Shown here piece after piece: positions 48,367-56,885 of a stretch of 64,000 bases of DNA. Position 1 is the stretch's first letter; every line of letters starts with the position of its first letter. The notes under the pieces were generated by a model. That model had not been told where the DNA came from and searched no databases. It saw nothing but the letters and a program-made list of their open reading frames with translations. The stretch comes from Paenibacillus sp. CAA11 (GTDB taxonomy: Bacteria; Bacillota; Bacilli; Paenibacillales; Paenibacillaceae): positions 2,835,001-2,899,000 of the forward strand of contig NZ_CP028922.1 in the NCBI RefSeq assembly GCF_003060825.1, read 5' to 3'. Both the position numbers and the translations under genes were made by a program.

Positions 48367-50982
48367 TTATTCTTCAAATCTGCCGTAAAATGCATCTCTA
48401 TATACTTCAGCAAGTTCAGTTACTAAAGGCAATTTAGGGTTCGCTGTAGTACATTGGTCCTCAAATGCACGATCGGCAAGGTAATCTACACGCGATTCGA
48501 AGTCTTTTGGATCGAAGCCAAGCTCTTGGAAGGTTTCAGGAATACCCAGCTTACGATTCATGTCGCGAATAGCATTGATCAAGCTCTTCACGCCTTCTTC
48601 CGTAGTGCGCGCAGGCAGCCCAAGAATCCGAGCAATTTCAGCGTAACGTTGGTCTGCAACAAAGTTAGTGTATTTAGGCCAAGCTGCAAATTTGGTTGGT
48701 TTCTTAGCATTATAACGGATGACGTGCGGCATCAGAATTGCATTGGTGCGACCGTGAGCTGTATGGTATTGACCGCCCCATTTATGCGCCAAGCTATGGT
48801 TGATGCCAAGGAACGCATTTGCAAAGGCCATACCTGCCAAAGTCGAAGCATTGTGCATCTTCTCACGGGCAAGTTTGTCACCTGTAAGAGCTGAAGCTTC
48901 AAGGTACTGGAACACCAATTGGATCGCTTTGATTGCTAGGCCATCTGTATAGTCATTAGCCATTACCGAAACATAAGCTTCAATAGCGTGAGTCAGAACG
49001 TCCATCCCTGTATCAGCAACTGCTGTTTTTGGCAGACTATATACAAATTCCGGATCAATGATGGCCACATCTGGTGTGAGCTCGTAATCAGCAAGCGGAT
49101 ATTTGGTGTTACCGTTAACTTTGTCTGTAATTACCGCGAACGAAGTAACTTCCGAACCTGTACCCGAAGTTGTTGGAATTGCAACAAATTGCGCTTTTTG
49201 ACCAAGACGCGGGTATTTGTAAATCCGTTTGCGGATATCCATGAACTTCTGTTTGAGGTTATGGAAGTCAGTGTCCGGATATTCATAGAACAGCCACATG
49301 CCTTTTGCAGCATCCATTGGAGAACCGCCACCAAGTGCAATGATGCAGTCCGGCTGGAATTTGCTCATAAGCTCAGTACCGCGCTCAACCGTAGTTGTCG
49401 ATGGATCTGGTTCAACGTCCGAGAATACCTCGATCGCTACCGGAGTTTGACGTTGGCGGAGGTAATGTTCGACGCGCTCTACATAACCTAACTTCACCAT
49501 CATAGGGTCTGTTACGATCAGCACACGGCTGATATCCGGCATTTTGGCGAGATATTGAGTCGCGCCCTTCTCAAAATAAATCTTCGACGGAACTTTGAAC
49601 CATTGCATATTCACGGTACGACGATTCACCCTTTTCACGTTGATCAAGTTCACAGCAGTTACATTCGACGAAGTAGCGTTACGACCGTACGATCCACAGC
49701 CCAGTGTCAGGGAAGGCAGGTTCGTGTTGTAAATGTCCCCGATGCCCCCTTGCGAGGATGGCTGGTTCACTAGAATACGGCAAGTTGGCAGGCGGTCCGA
49801 GAACTTTTGAATGATCTCTTCATTATTCGAATGGATCACCGAGGAGTGGCCCATGCCTCCAAAGGCTACAACTTCTGCTGCACGATCAATCCCTTGCTCC
49901 GCAGTCTTAACTTTATAGCAAGCAAGTACAGGGCTCAGCTTCTCAGCAGACAACGGGAATTTAGGACCTACGCCATCAATTTCAGCAACCAGAATCTTGG
50001 TGCCTGCTGGAACTTGAATTCCGCACAGCTCAGCAATTTTAGTCGCCGGTTGACCTACAATGGTCGGATTTACCGCGCATTTATCAGCGATGATCGCGCC
50101 TGCTGTCAATTTGGCAGCTTCTTCTTTATTTACAAAGTAGCATCCGTTAGCGATCATTTTTTTCTTCACTTGATCAAAGATCGGTTCTTCAATAATAACC
50201 GCTTGTTCGGAAGCACAGATCATACCGTTATCAAATGTCTTGGAGAGAATTAAATCGTTAACCGCTTGATCCAGATTCGCACTCTTCTCAATGAAGCAAG
50301 GAACGTTACCAGGACCAACGCCGAGAGCTGGCTTGCCGCAGCTGTAAGCTGCACGTACCATGGCAGATCCGCCTGTTGCCAGGATCAACGCCACATCAGG
50401 ATGGTTCATTAAGGCATTCGTTCTATCCATGGAAGGAGCTTCGATCCATTGGATGCAATCAGCAGGTGCGCCATGTTTAACGGCTGCTTCGAGCAGAATC
50501 TTGGCAGCTTCACGGCTGCATTCTTGGGCAGATGGATGGAAGCCGAAGATGATTGGGTTCCGGGTCTTGATCGCTATCAGAGCTTTGAAGATTGTCGTTG
50601 AAGTCGGGTTCGTTACCGGAGTAATCCCCATGATAATACCGACAGGCTCAGCAATCTTCTGGAAGTTATCATATGGATTATCTTCAATAACGCCTACAGT
50701 CTTATCATTCTTAATGCTATGATAGATATATTCAGTAGCGAACATATTCTTGATGATCTTATCCTCATAAACACCGCGGCCTGTTTCTTCAATTGCTTTT
50801 TTAGCGAGGTACATATGCTTGTCAAGACCTGCAAGTGCCATTGCCTGAACAATTTCATCGATTTGAGCTTGATCCATGCTCATGAATGCTTCAGAAGCTT
50901 TCTTCCCTTTGTCAATCAAACCTTGAATGTACTCCTGGGCAGTTGGCTGCACGTTAACTGCTGCTTCATTCTTAACGGCCAT
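48367..50982 (-). CDS. adhE: Bifunctional acetaldehyde-CoA/alcohol dehydrogenase AdhE
   Basis: Reduces acetyl-CoA to ethanol with two NADH. 871 residues: N-terminal aldehyde dehydrogenase domain (1-440; nucleophile in DNGMICASEQAV, nucleotide motif GVGPGNVPCFIEKSA) and C-terminal iron-dependent alcohol dehydrogenase domain (450-871; GGGSPMDAAKGMW, TTSGTGSEVTSFAVI, and Fe-ligand histidines in NHSLAHKWGGQYHTAHGRTN). The ATG at 50982 is 9 nt after AGGAGG; the ATG three codons upstream abuts it. Upstream lie an Fnr/Rex-like box near -42 and a leader palindrome. Confidence 0.97.
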   Translation of the reverse strand: MAVKNEAAVNVQPTAQEYIQGLIDKGKKASEAFMSMDQAQIDEIVQAMALAGLDKHMYLAKKAIEETGRGVYEDKIIKNMFATEYIYHSIKNDKTVGVIEDNPYDNFQKIAEPVGIIMGITPVTNPTSTTIFKALIAIKTRNPIIFGFHPSAQECSREAAKILLEAAVKHGAPADCIQWIEAPSMDRTNALMNHPDVALILATGGSAMVRAAYSCGKPALGVGPGNVPCFIEKSANLDQAVNDLILSKTFDNGMICASEQAVIIEEPIFDQVKKKMIANGCYFVNKEEAAKLTAGAIIADKCAVNPTIVGQPATKIAELCGIQVPAGTKILVAEIDGVGPKFPLSAEKLSPVLACYKVKTAEQGIDRAAEVVAFGGMGHSSVIHSNNEEIIQKFSDRLPTCRILVNQPSSQGGIGDIYNTNLPSLTLGCGSYGRNATSSNVTAVNLINVKRVNRRTVNMQWFKVPSKIYFEKGATQYLAKMPDISRVLIVTDPMMVKLGYVERVEHYLRQRQTPVAIEVFSDVEPDPSTTTVERGTELMSKFQPDCIIALGGGSPMDAAKGMWLFYEYPDTDFHNLKQKFMDIRKRIYKYPRLGQKAQFVAIPTTSGTGSEVTSFAVITDKVNGNTKYPLADYELTPDVAIIDPEFVYSLPKTAVADTGMDVLTHAIEAYVSVMANDYTDGLAIKAIQLVFQYLEASALTGDKLAREKMHNASTLAGMAFANAFLGINHSLAHKWGGQYHTAHGRTNAILMPHVIRYNAKKPTKFAAWPKYTNFVADQRYAEIARILGLPARTTEEGVKSLINAIRDMNRKLGIPETFQELGFDPKDFESRVDYLADRAFEDQCTTANPKLPLVTELAEVYRDAFYGRFEE

Positions 50983-51028
50983 CTCTCTCATCCTCCTAAA
51001 TATATGTCTAATTCATTTGTGTTCGAGA

Positions 51029-51053
51029 ACTTTGTAACACTTTGTTACAAAGT
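51029..51053. promoter_or_regulatory. 11-bp perfect inverted repeat in the adhE leader
   Basis: ACTTTGTAACA-CTT-TGTTACAAAGT. If adhE transcription starts near 51089, it lies at about +36 to +60 and would fold as an 11-bp RNA hairpin with a 3-nt loop, or serve as an operator. It resembles a Rex operator only loosely (wrong half-site and spacing). Confidence 0.6.
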
Positions 51054-51095
51054 ACCCTACAACCTGTTGCCTTGTTTGTTTTTTTCTACGTTTTG

Positions 51096-51140
51096 ATCAT
51101 AGCATATGCTTTTCTGTTTGTATAGTGAAAAAATTCACAA
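51096..51140 (-). promoter_or_regulatory. adhE promoter with Fnr/Rex-like box near -42
   Basis: On the minus strand an extended -10 TGCTATGAT (TATGAT at 51096-51101) lies 33 nt downstream of the centre of a palindrome read on the plus strand as TAGTGAA-AAAA-TTCACAA (51123-51140). The palindrome fits an Fnr box (AGTGA-N6-TCACA) and, with one mismatch, a Rex operator (TTGTGAA-N4-TTCACAA). Confidence 0.6.
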
Positions 51141-51305
51141 TGTTTTTTTTTTTGAAAAACTAATCAAAAATCTCTAAAAATCAAAAATTATAGGTCTGAT
51201 TTCGGTGCCTGACATTATTAGTTGATTGAAATCTAATCCTCCAATCCTATAATTATATTCCTAGGCATCTCTCCATCCTCTTAAAGCCCTAAAAACGGCC
51301 CCAAA

Positions 51306-51321
51306 AGTGAAAATAGTCACA
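51306..51321. promoter_or_regulatory. Fnr-type box upstream of fnr
   Basis: AGTGA-AAATAG-TCACA, one mismatch from a perfect 5-6-5 box, about 120 nt before the fnr start and roughly 80 nt upstream of the expected transcription start. Autoregulation is possible. Confidence 0.5.
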
Positions 51322-51382
51322 ATGTTTAAAAATTCGCCATGATTTTAAGCTTTTCATCCCCCAAAAAAATGTAAAACCGTTA

Positions 51383-51388
51383 TATAAT
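51383..51388 (+). promoter_or_regulatory. -10 element of the fnr promoter
   Basis: A perfect TATAAT, 49 nt before the fnr start; the -35 region is weak. Confidence 0.4.
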
Positions 51389-51436
51389 TAATTTAAAATT
51401 TTCAGAAAAATTTGGATTACAAAGGGGCAATCGATC

Positions 51437-52153
51437 ATGAGTGAATATACAAATACTGTCGAGACCCGTGGGAATACGAGCTGTTTCTCCGACCAAAATT
51501 TCAACCGTCTTCTCGTAACCATGAAAGAGAAAAACTATCCTGAAGGATCTCACCTGTTCTGGGAAGGCGACTTTTCAGATAAACTGTTTTACATTAAGCG
51601 CGGCCGTGTCAAGTTAACCAAGTCTACAGATGAAGGCAAAGAACTTATCCTATATATGTACGGACGCGGAGATATGGTAGGTCAAGCAGACCCCTTCTTC
51701 AGTTCAAAGCACAGCTTTACGGCTGAGATCATTGAAGATTGTGAAGTTGGCGTCATTGAGCATAAAGATTTAGAAATTCTAATCTGCCAGCACTGTGATT
51801 TTGCCATTGATTTTATGAAATGGATGGGAATCCATCACCGGCTTACTCAGACTAAATTCCGTGATTTGATGATGTATGGTAAACCTGGCGCTCTATGCTC
51901 CACGCTAATCAGACTGAGCAACACTTATGGTGAACAGCATGGGGATACTATCTTGATTAATAAAAAGATCACTCACACCGATCTGTCCAATATGATCGGA
52001 GCCACTCGCGAAAGTGTGAACCGGATGCTGAGCGACCTTCGCAAGAAGGATGCTGTGGAATATGAGAACGGCATGATTGTAATCAAGGATCTGGTCATGC
52101 TGCAAGATATCTGCCACTGTGAGCTTTGCCCGAACGAAATCTGCAGAATTTAA
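51437..52153 (+). CDS. fnr: Anaerobic transcription regulator Fnr (Crp/Fnr family)
   Basis: 238 residues: a cyclic-nucleotide-binding-like beta-roll (about 25-135), a dimerisation helix and a winged helix-turn-helix with THTDLSNMIGATRESVNRML (E-x2-x2-R reading the TGTGA half-site). The C-terminus CHCELCPNEICRI places cysteines at 226, 228, 231 and 236; C228/C231/C236 match the [4Fe-4S] ligands C227/C230/C235 of B. subtilis Fnr, so this is a Bacillus-type Fnr. It is flanked by its likely targets adhE/pfl and nir. Confidence 0.94.
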   Translation: MSEYTNTVETRGNTSCFSDQNFNRLLVTMKEKNYPEGSHLFWEGDFSDKLFYIKRGRVKLTKSTDEGKELILYMYGRGDMVGQADPFFSSKHSFTAEIIEDCEVGVIEHKDLEILICQHCDFAIDFMKWMGIHHRLTQTKFRDLMMYGKPGALCSTLIRLSNTYGEQHGDTILINKKITHTDLSNMIGATRESVNRMLSDLRKKDAVEYENGMIVIKDLVMLQDICHCELCPNEICRI

Positions 52154-52169
52154 TTAGACATAAATCTAC

Positions 52170-52210
52170 ACTCCCCTTTGAGCACCTTGGTGCCCCAAAG
52201 GGGAGTTTTG
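52170..52210 (+). terminator. fnr intrinsic terminator
   Basis: ACTCCCCTTT (52170-52179) pairs with AAAGGGGAGT (52197-52206), with inner GCACC/GGTGC, followed by TTTT. Confidence 0.85.
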
Positions 52211-52231
52211 CTGTTTGCTAAATTCACTGAA

Positions 52232-52261
52232 TAAAAAAAGAGCACCCAATATAGGTGCCCC
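52232..52261 (-). terminator. nirBDC intrinsic terminator
   Basis: On the minus strand GGGGCACC pairs with GGGTGCTC (52254-52261 with 52240-52247) and is followed by T7. Its arms repeat the inner arms of the neighbouring fnr terminator. Confidence 0.85.
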
Positions 52262-52275
52262 AAATATAAGGAGAC

Positions 52276-53061
52276 TTACGGCCGCTTCTTGCGGACCGGT
52301 GAAATAAACCAGTAGGCCGTAGCTACGAACAAGGATCCTCCCACGATATTGCCAAGGGTGACAGGAATCATGTTATGCAGCCATCCAGCAAGCGTAATGC
52401 TCTCAGGGTGATTCGGCAGCAGATATGCCAGACTGAGCAGCGTCATATTGGCTACACTATGCTCATAACCGCTTGCTATAAAGGCGAACAAGCACCACCA
52501 GATCAGTACCAGCTTCGCAATCTCTTCCTTCGCGCGGCTGGACATCCACAAGGCTAGACAAACCAGCCAGTTACAGAGAATACCGCGAAAGAACAGCTCA
52601 CTTAGAGGTAGAGACATCTTCTTGGCTGCCGCTGTAAAGAGTAAATGCTCAGGTCCCGCTGCCTTAAATATTCCGGAACCTACGATCAGCAGGCTGAGTA
52701 GCACAGCCCCCAGCAGGTTACCCAGGAAGACAATCCCCCAATTTTTCATCGTATCTGATACGGTAGTACGACGAGCCAGGGTGCTCGCTGTAAAGAACAT
52801 ATTATTCCCAGTAAATAATTCAGAACCTGCAAATACAACGAGCGTTAGTGCCAGCCCGAAGGAAGCGCCCATAACCAGGTTTTGGATTGGGGACTTCAGC
52901 GCCGCCAAGGGACCGCCAAGACTAAAGATTAATATAATACCGAGTCCAACATAGGCCCCCGCCAGCAAAGCCGATACCATATACCTAGGCAGGCTTTCTT
53001 TCATCTTATTGCGCTTGCTGACTGCGGCTTCCACAATGTTCTCTACGTTTTGTGTATACAC
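52276..53061 (-). CDS. nirC: Formate/nitrite transporter family protein (NirC-like)
   Basis: Pentameric FNT channel. 261 residues, six transmembrane helices. Family features: AGAYVGLGIILIFSLGG, FAGSELFTGNNMFFTAS, GNLLGAVLLSLLIVGSG, CNWLVCLALWMSSRA and the pore histidine in GYEHSVANM. The start is GTG at 53061 after GGGGGA. It lies 13 nt after nirD, so nitrite import is the likely role, although formate export cannot be excluded given the nearby pfl genes. Confidence 0.9.
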   Translation of the reverse strand: MYTQNVENIVEAAVSKRNKMKESLPRYMVSALLAGAYVGLGIILIFSLGGPLAALKSPIQNLVMGASFGLALTLVVFAGSELFTGNNMFFTASTLARRTTVSDTMKNWGIVFLGNLLGAVLLSLLIVGSGIFKAAGPEHLLFTAAAKKMSLPLSELFFRGILCNWLVCLALWMSSRAKEEIAKLVLIWWCLFAFIASGYEHSVANMTLLSLAYLLPNHPESITLAGWLHNMIPVTLGNIVGGSLFVATAYWFISPVRKKRP

Positions 53062-53074
53062 CTGAATCCCCCTA

Positions 53075-53395
53075 TTATCCGGCTAAATAAACCCGGCCGT
53101 CTTCAATCTTGACTTCATAGGTTCTAACCTGGCCTTCATCCGGTGCCTGGACAAGACCCGTCTCTAAATCAATTCTCCAATCATAAAGCGGATCATATAA
53201 TTCATGTCCTGACACAATCCCTTCGGCAAGTGGCCCACCCTTAGGGTGGGGATTGCGGTTCTCCAGAGCGAAAATTTTACTGTCCGATGTTCTGAAGACT
53301 GCAATCTGACACCCCTCCACTTCTACAACTCTTCCGATTTGTGGCAGGAACTGCTCTAATTCGCCCAAGGGATATAAAGTATTGCTGTTCGTCAT
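53075..53395 (-). CDS. nirD: Nitrite reductase (NADH) small subunit NirD
   Basis: 106 residues, Rieske-like fold. The positions of cluster ligands read NRNPHPKGGPLAEG and YDPLYDWRIDLETG, so the cysteines are replaced and no [2Fe-2S] cluster is expected, as in other NirD proteins. The ATG follows AGGAGTG. It lies 32 nt after nirB. Confidence 0.95.
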   Translation of the reverse strand: MTNSNTLYPLGELEQFLPQIGRVVEVEGCQIAVFRTSDSKIFALENRNPHPKGGPLAEGIVSGHELYDPLYDWRIDLETGLVQAPDEGQVRTYEVKIEDGRVYLAG

Positions 53396-53427
53396 TATCT
53401 GTACACTCCTTCGTTATCAACTAGTCC

Positions 53428-55860
53428 TTATGCTTTGGCTGGTTGCAGAGGCTGGAACAATGCAGCTCGCGTCACATCATCCTTCAGCATCTTCTTCCAT
53501 GGGTCTTCTACCTGTGCCAAGGCAAACTCTACCCGTTCAACCAAAGCCTTCCGGTTCTCCACGTTCTCTACAACCGCAGCCCGAATTGCTTCAAGACCTA
53601 ATCTTTCCACCCATTCCGAAGTTCTCTCCAGATACTTCCCGGTCTCGCGGTAATGTTGAATAACTGCTCCGCACACCTCGACTAACTCTTCATCACTCTT
53701 CACCTTGCAGAGAGAATCGGCAAGTCTTGCCTTGATACCGCCGTTACCGCCGATGAAGATCTCCCATCCGCCATCATTGCCTACGATGCCGATATCCTTG
53801 GTACAAGACTCCGCACAGTTGCGCGGGCATCCATTCACCGCCATTTTGAACTTGGCCGGGAAATCAAGGCGTTCAAACTTGCGCTCCAGCTCTGCCCCCA
53901 TCCCCATGGAATCTTGAGTTCCGAAGCGGCAGAATTGAGATCCGACACAGGTTTTAACGGTCCGGAGCGATTTAGCGTAAGCATACCCGGATGGCATATC
54001 CAGCTCTTCCCATACCTTAGGCAAATCTTCTTTCTTCACACCGATCAAGTCGAGGCGCTGTCCCCCTGTAACTTTAACCACTTTAACGTCATATTTCAGG
54101 GATACATCTGCTATTTTTTTCAAATCCTCAGGAGTCGTTACACCACCGTACATGCGTGGAACTACGGTAAAAGTTCCGTCCTTCTGAATATTGGCACTCA
54201 TCCGCTCATTTACAAAGCGGGATTCCTTCTCATCCTCGTGCGTGTCCGGATAGATCATTCCCAAATAGTAATTCAGTGCTGGTCTGCATTTGGAGCAGCC
54301 TTCCGGATTGCGCCATTCCAGAACATTCATAATTTCCTTGGTGGTCGTCAATCTTTTTTCCTTAATCTCCGCTACAATTTGGTCACGGTCTAGGGAAGTA
54401 CATCCGCAAATCCCCTGCTTCGCGGCAGATTGGAATCCTTCTCCGAGAACAAACTGCAGAATTTGCTCCACCACAGGCTTGCATCCGCCACAAGAACGCG
54501 TCGCTCCGGTGCAGGCTTTGATTTCGTCTACGGTGGTCATCCCTTGCTCTGTAATCGCATCTACAATGGTGCGTTTGGTTACCCCGTTACAGCCACAGAC
54601 AATTTCATCGTCGGCCATCGTCTCTATGGAAGCCTGTTTCTTTCCACCGCCTCCGCAGCAGCCTGTTCCCATCAGGGAATCATAGAGCTCATCTGTCATC
54701 ACTTCGCCCTGCTTAACCAGCTTTTGTAAGGTAGCCGAATCCTGAACATCCCCAAACAGGACAGCTCCAACGAGCACATTATCTTTAAGCAAAATTTTCT
54801 TATAAGTGCGTTTCCACTCATCTTTGCTGGAAATGACAACATGCTCCGGCCCTTCAATAAATTCACCTGTCGAGAACACATCCACACCCGAAATTTTCAG
54901 TTTGGTCGATACTACGGAACCCTCATATCCAGCCGTCTCTACCCCGCAAATATGTTTGGCCAGCACCATGCCCTGCTCAAATAACGGGGCTACCAGGCCA
55001 TAGCATACACCGCGGTGTTCCGTACATTCACCGACCGAATACACACCTGGCGCGGAGGTGCGCATATAATCGTCCACCACAATCCCGCGATTTACTTGAA
55101 TGCCGCTGGATTTAGCTACTGCCACGTTGGGCTTAATCCCTACCGCCATAACTACAAAATCAGCATCGAGGCTTGTATCGTCTGCAAACCGCAGGCCGGT
55201 AACTCTGTTGTCACCCATAAGCTCAACCGTTTGAGCACCCATCTTAAACTTAATGCCCTGCCGCTCCAGCTCTATCTTCAGCATAAGCGCCGCCTGTGAA
55301 TCGAGCTGCCGTTCCATCAGATCGTTCATTAAGTGAACGACGGTAACATCCATACCCAGCTGCACCAGTCCTTTGGCCGCTTCAAGACCCAGCAGCCCGC
55401 CTCCGATGACCGCTGCCTTGTTATATTGTTTGGCTGCTAGCAGCATCTGTTCACAATCTGCAATATCTCTAAAACCCACCACTCCTTCTTTATCACTGCC
55501 GGGGATAGGCAGAATAAACGAATTAGAGCCTGTGGCAATGATCACCTTGTCATAAGGGACTCTCATCCCAGAATTCGTAACAACCTCTTTGGCGCTGCTG
55601 TCAATCTGTTCTACCGTGGTGCCGGTATGAAGTGTGATTCCGTTGTCCTTATACCAATTCCAATCATTAAGCACAATATCATCAACTGTTTTACTGCCTT
55701 CCAGCACATAAGAGAGCATGATTCGGTTGTAATTAGGATGCGGTTCGCTCCCAATCACAGTAATTTCAAATGCCGTGCTCAGCTTCAAGATTTGTTCTAG
55801 TGTTCCTATGCCTGCCATGCCATTTCCTATTACAACTAATTTCTCTTTATATGCTTCCAT
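53428..55860 (-). CDS. nirB: Nitrite reductase (NADH) large subunit NirB
   Basis: Cytoplasmic six-electron reduction of nitrite to ammonium. 810 residues: FAD/NAD(P) Rossmann domains (VVIGNGMAGIGTLEQIL; AVIGGGLLGLEAAKGL), a BFD-like [2Fe-2S] region (IVCGCNGVTKRTIVDAI and CGGCKPVVEQIL), a ferredoxin-like domain, and the siroheme/[4Fe-4S] domain with CVGSQFCRFG and NGCPRNCAESC. The ATG at 55860 follows AAGGGAGG. Two Fnr boxes lie upstream, one near -41. No siroheme synthesis genes are in view. Confidence 0.97.
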   Translation of the reverse strand: MEAYKEKLVVIGNGMAGIGTLEQILKLSTAFEITVIGSEPHPNYNRIMLSYVLEGSKTVDDIVLNDWNWYKDNGITLHTGTTVEQIDSSAKEVVTNSGMRVPYDKVIIATGSNSFILPIPGSDKEGVVGFRDIADCEQMLLAAKQYNKAAVIGGGLLGLEAAKGLVQLGMDVTVVHLMNDLMERQLDSQAALMLKIELERQGIKFKMGAQTVELMGDNRVTGLRFADDTSLDADFVVMAVGIKPNVAVAKSSGIQVNRGIVVDDYMRTSAPGVYSVGECTEHRGVCYGLVAPLFEQGMVLAKHICGVETAGYEGSVVSTKLKISGVDVFSTGEFIEGPEHVVISSKDEWKRTYKKILLKDNVLVGAVLFGDVQDSATLQKLVKQGEVMTDELYDSLMGTGCCGGGGKKQASIETMADDEIVCGCNGVTKRTIVDAITEQGMTTVDEIKACTGATRSCGGCKPVVEQILQFVLGEGFQSAAKQGICGCTSLDRDQIVAEIKEKRLTTTKEIMNVLEWRNPEGCSKCRPALNYYLGMIYPDTHEDEKESRFVNERMSANIQKDGTFTVVPRMYGGVTTPEDLKKIADVSLKYDVKVVKVTGGQRLDLIGVKKEDLPKVWEELDMPSGYAYAKSLRTVKTCVGSQFCRFGTQDSMGMGAELERKFERLDFPAKFKMAVNGCPRNCAESCTKDIGIVGNDGGWEIFIGGNGGIKARLADSLCKVKSDEELVEVCGAVIQHYRETGKYLERTSEWVERLGLEAIRAAVVENVENRKALVERVEFALAQVEDPWKKMLKDDVTRAALFQPLQPAKA

Positions 55861-55944
55861 TTTTAGATAAGCCTCCCTTGTTAACCGTACATAGCTTATT
55901 TCTCAAATTCTAACTTCAGTTTACATTTAAAATTTTAGGGGGTT

Positions 55945-55960
55945 TGTGATTTGATTCACA
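55945..55960. promoter_or_regulatory. Fnr box A of nirBDC
   Basis: TGTGA-TTTGAT-TCACA, a perfect palindrome. Its centre is 32 nt upstream of a minus-strand TAAACT (55918-55923) that could be the -10, so it would act from about -41. Confidence 0.75.
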
Positions 55961-55965
55961 TCATT

Positions 55966-55981
55966 TGTGAATTATTTCACT
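55966..55981. promoter_or_regulatory. Fnr box B of nirBDC
   Basis: TGTGA-ATTATT-TCACT, centred 21 bp (two helical turns) upstream of box A. With flanks it reads TTGTGAA-TTAT-TTCACTA, also close to a Rex operator. Confidence 0.65.
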
Positions 55982-56013
55982 AAAAATGTCATAATTATTT
56001 TTTTCTCCCCCTT

Positions 56014-56055
56014 GAAAAAATGCCCAGGGTGCAGTTTTATTCCTACACCTGGGCA
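56014..56055 (-). terminator. Terminator of the lipoprotein gene
   Basis: On the minus strand TGCCCAGGTGTAG pairs imperfectly with CTGCACCCTGGGCA (56043-56055 with 56021-56034), followed by TTTTTTC. Confidence 0.8.
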
Positions 56056-56066
56056 GTAAATACATG

Positions 56067-56768
56067 CTATATTCTATCCAGCAGCACTTCAACAGTGTCG
56101 CTTGGTTTTAGTAGCATATCCAGCGCACTGTCAAGCAGCTTTTTATTGTTGACTTTCACAATCCACCGCTCTGTTACCCGCGGCATATATCCGTCGACCG
56201 ACATCACGCTTTTACGACTTTCGTTCAGCTGAACAATCCCGCTATTGAGCAGCAATTGTCTAACGGAGATACTGTCTGTATACATATCTATATAATAGTG
56301 CTTGAGCGTGGGGTAATTTAGCCCTCCGTTTATCTTCAGGACAACATGGTTCTTACGATCAGGTCCATCGTTAGTGTGCGCCTCAACCAGCACCATAACT
56401 TCATCTCTATTCGATAACAGCTTGTCCCACGACTCTGGGGGAATATCTTCTCCATTAAGGCGAACTCCCCATCCAAGATCAGCATCCAGCGACACTTCAC
56501 TCACCGATTCAATCTTGCTGCCATCGGCAGATAAGCGGATAGCCCCGTTGCTAGCAAGAACATCTCTTACTGTAATTCCATCAGAAAAGTCCACATGAAG
56601 TCTTTGAGTGACATCAGGCGTATATTTACCACCATCTATGATAAGCATAATCCCGTCCTGGGTTGTTGGTGTCCCGGTCGCGGGAAGAGCATCTTTTTTC
56701 GAAGTACAGGCTGATATCAATAAGCTTGCGAACAACAGGACAAATAAGGGACGGATCCATGATTTCAT
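56067..56768 (-). CDS. Putative lipoprotein with two DUF4430-like repeats
   Basis: 233 residues. A lipobox LISAC places the lipidated cysteine at C21. The rest contains two related units: about 40-130 (DGITVRDVLASNGAIRL, WGVRLNGEDIPPESW, DEVMVLVEA) and 145-233 (DSISVRQLLLNSGIVQL, WIVKVNNKKLL, DTVEVLLDR). The arrangement resembles the beta-grasp DUF4430/SLBB type, but the family is uncertain. The ATG lies 4 nt after GGGTGAG. Monocistronic, next to the nir promoter region. A cell-surface binding role is inferred. Confidence 0.75.
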   Translation of the reverse strand: MKSWIRPLFVLLFASLLISACTSKKDALPATGTPTTQDGIMLIIDGGKYTPDVTQRLHVDFSDGITVRDVLASNGAIRLSADGSKIESVSEVSLDADLGWGVRLNGEDIPPESWDKLLSNRDEVMVLVEAHTNDGPDRKNHVVLKINGGLNYPTLKHYYIDMYTDSISVRQLLLNSGIVQLNESRKSVMSVDGYMPRVTERWIVKVNNKKLLDSALDMLLKPSDTVEVLLDRI

Positions 56769-56885
56769 TTACTCACCCGGTTTCTATAATAGATTTATAC
56801 AAAGATTTCGTTATTTATAGCATACCGGACCTGGTCGCTGTTCACAAATGTTCAACAGGTTTGGTGAAATAATCCGTCTACCGGC

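Larger units (their letters stand above)
50983..51436. other. 454-bp divergent regulatory region adhE/fnr
   Basis: No gene. It holds, from left to right: a 25-nt palindrome (51029-51053), a probable adhE -10 (51096-51101), an Fnr/Rex-like box (51123-51140), an AT-rich stretch without clear signals, a second Fnr-type box (51306-51321), and a TATAAT of the fnr promoter (51383-51388). Confidence 0.7.

Noticed and set aside
51029..51053. adhE leader palindrome as a canonical Rex operator
   Set aside because: The half-site is TTTGTAAC rather than TTGTGAA, and the 7-bp arms would be 5 instead of 4 nt apart.
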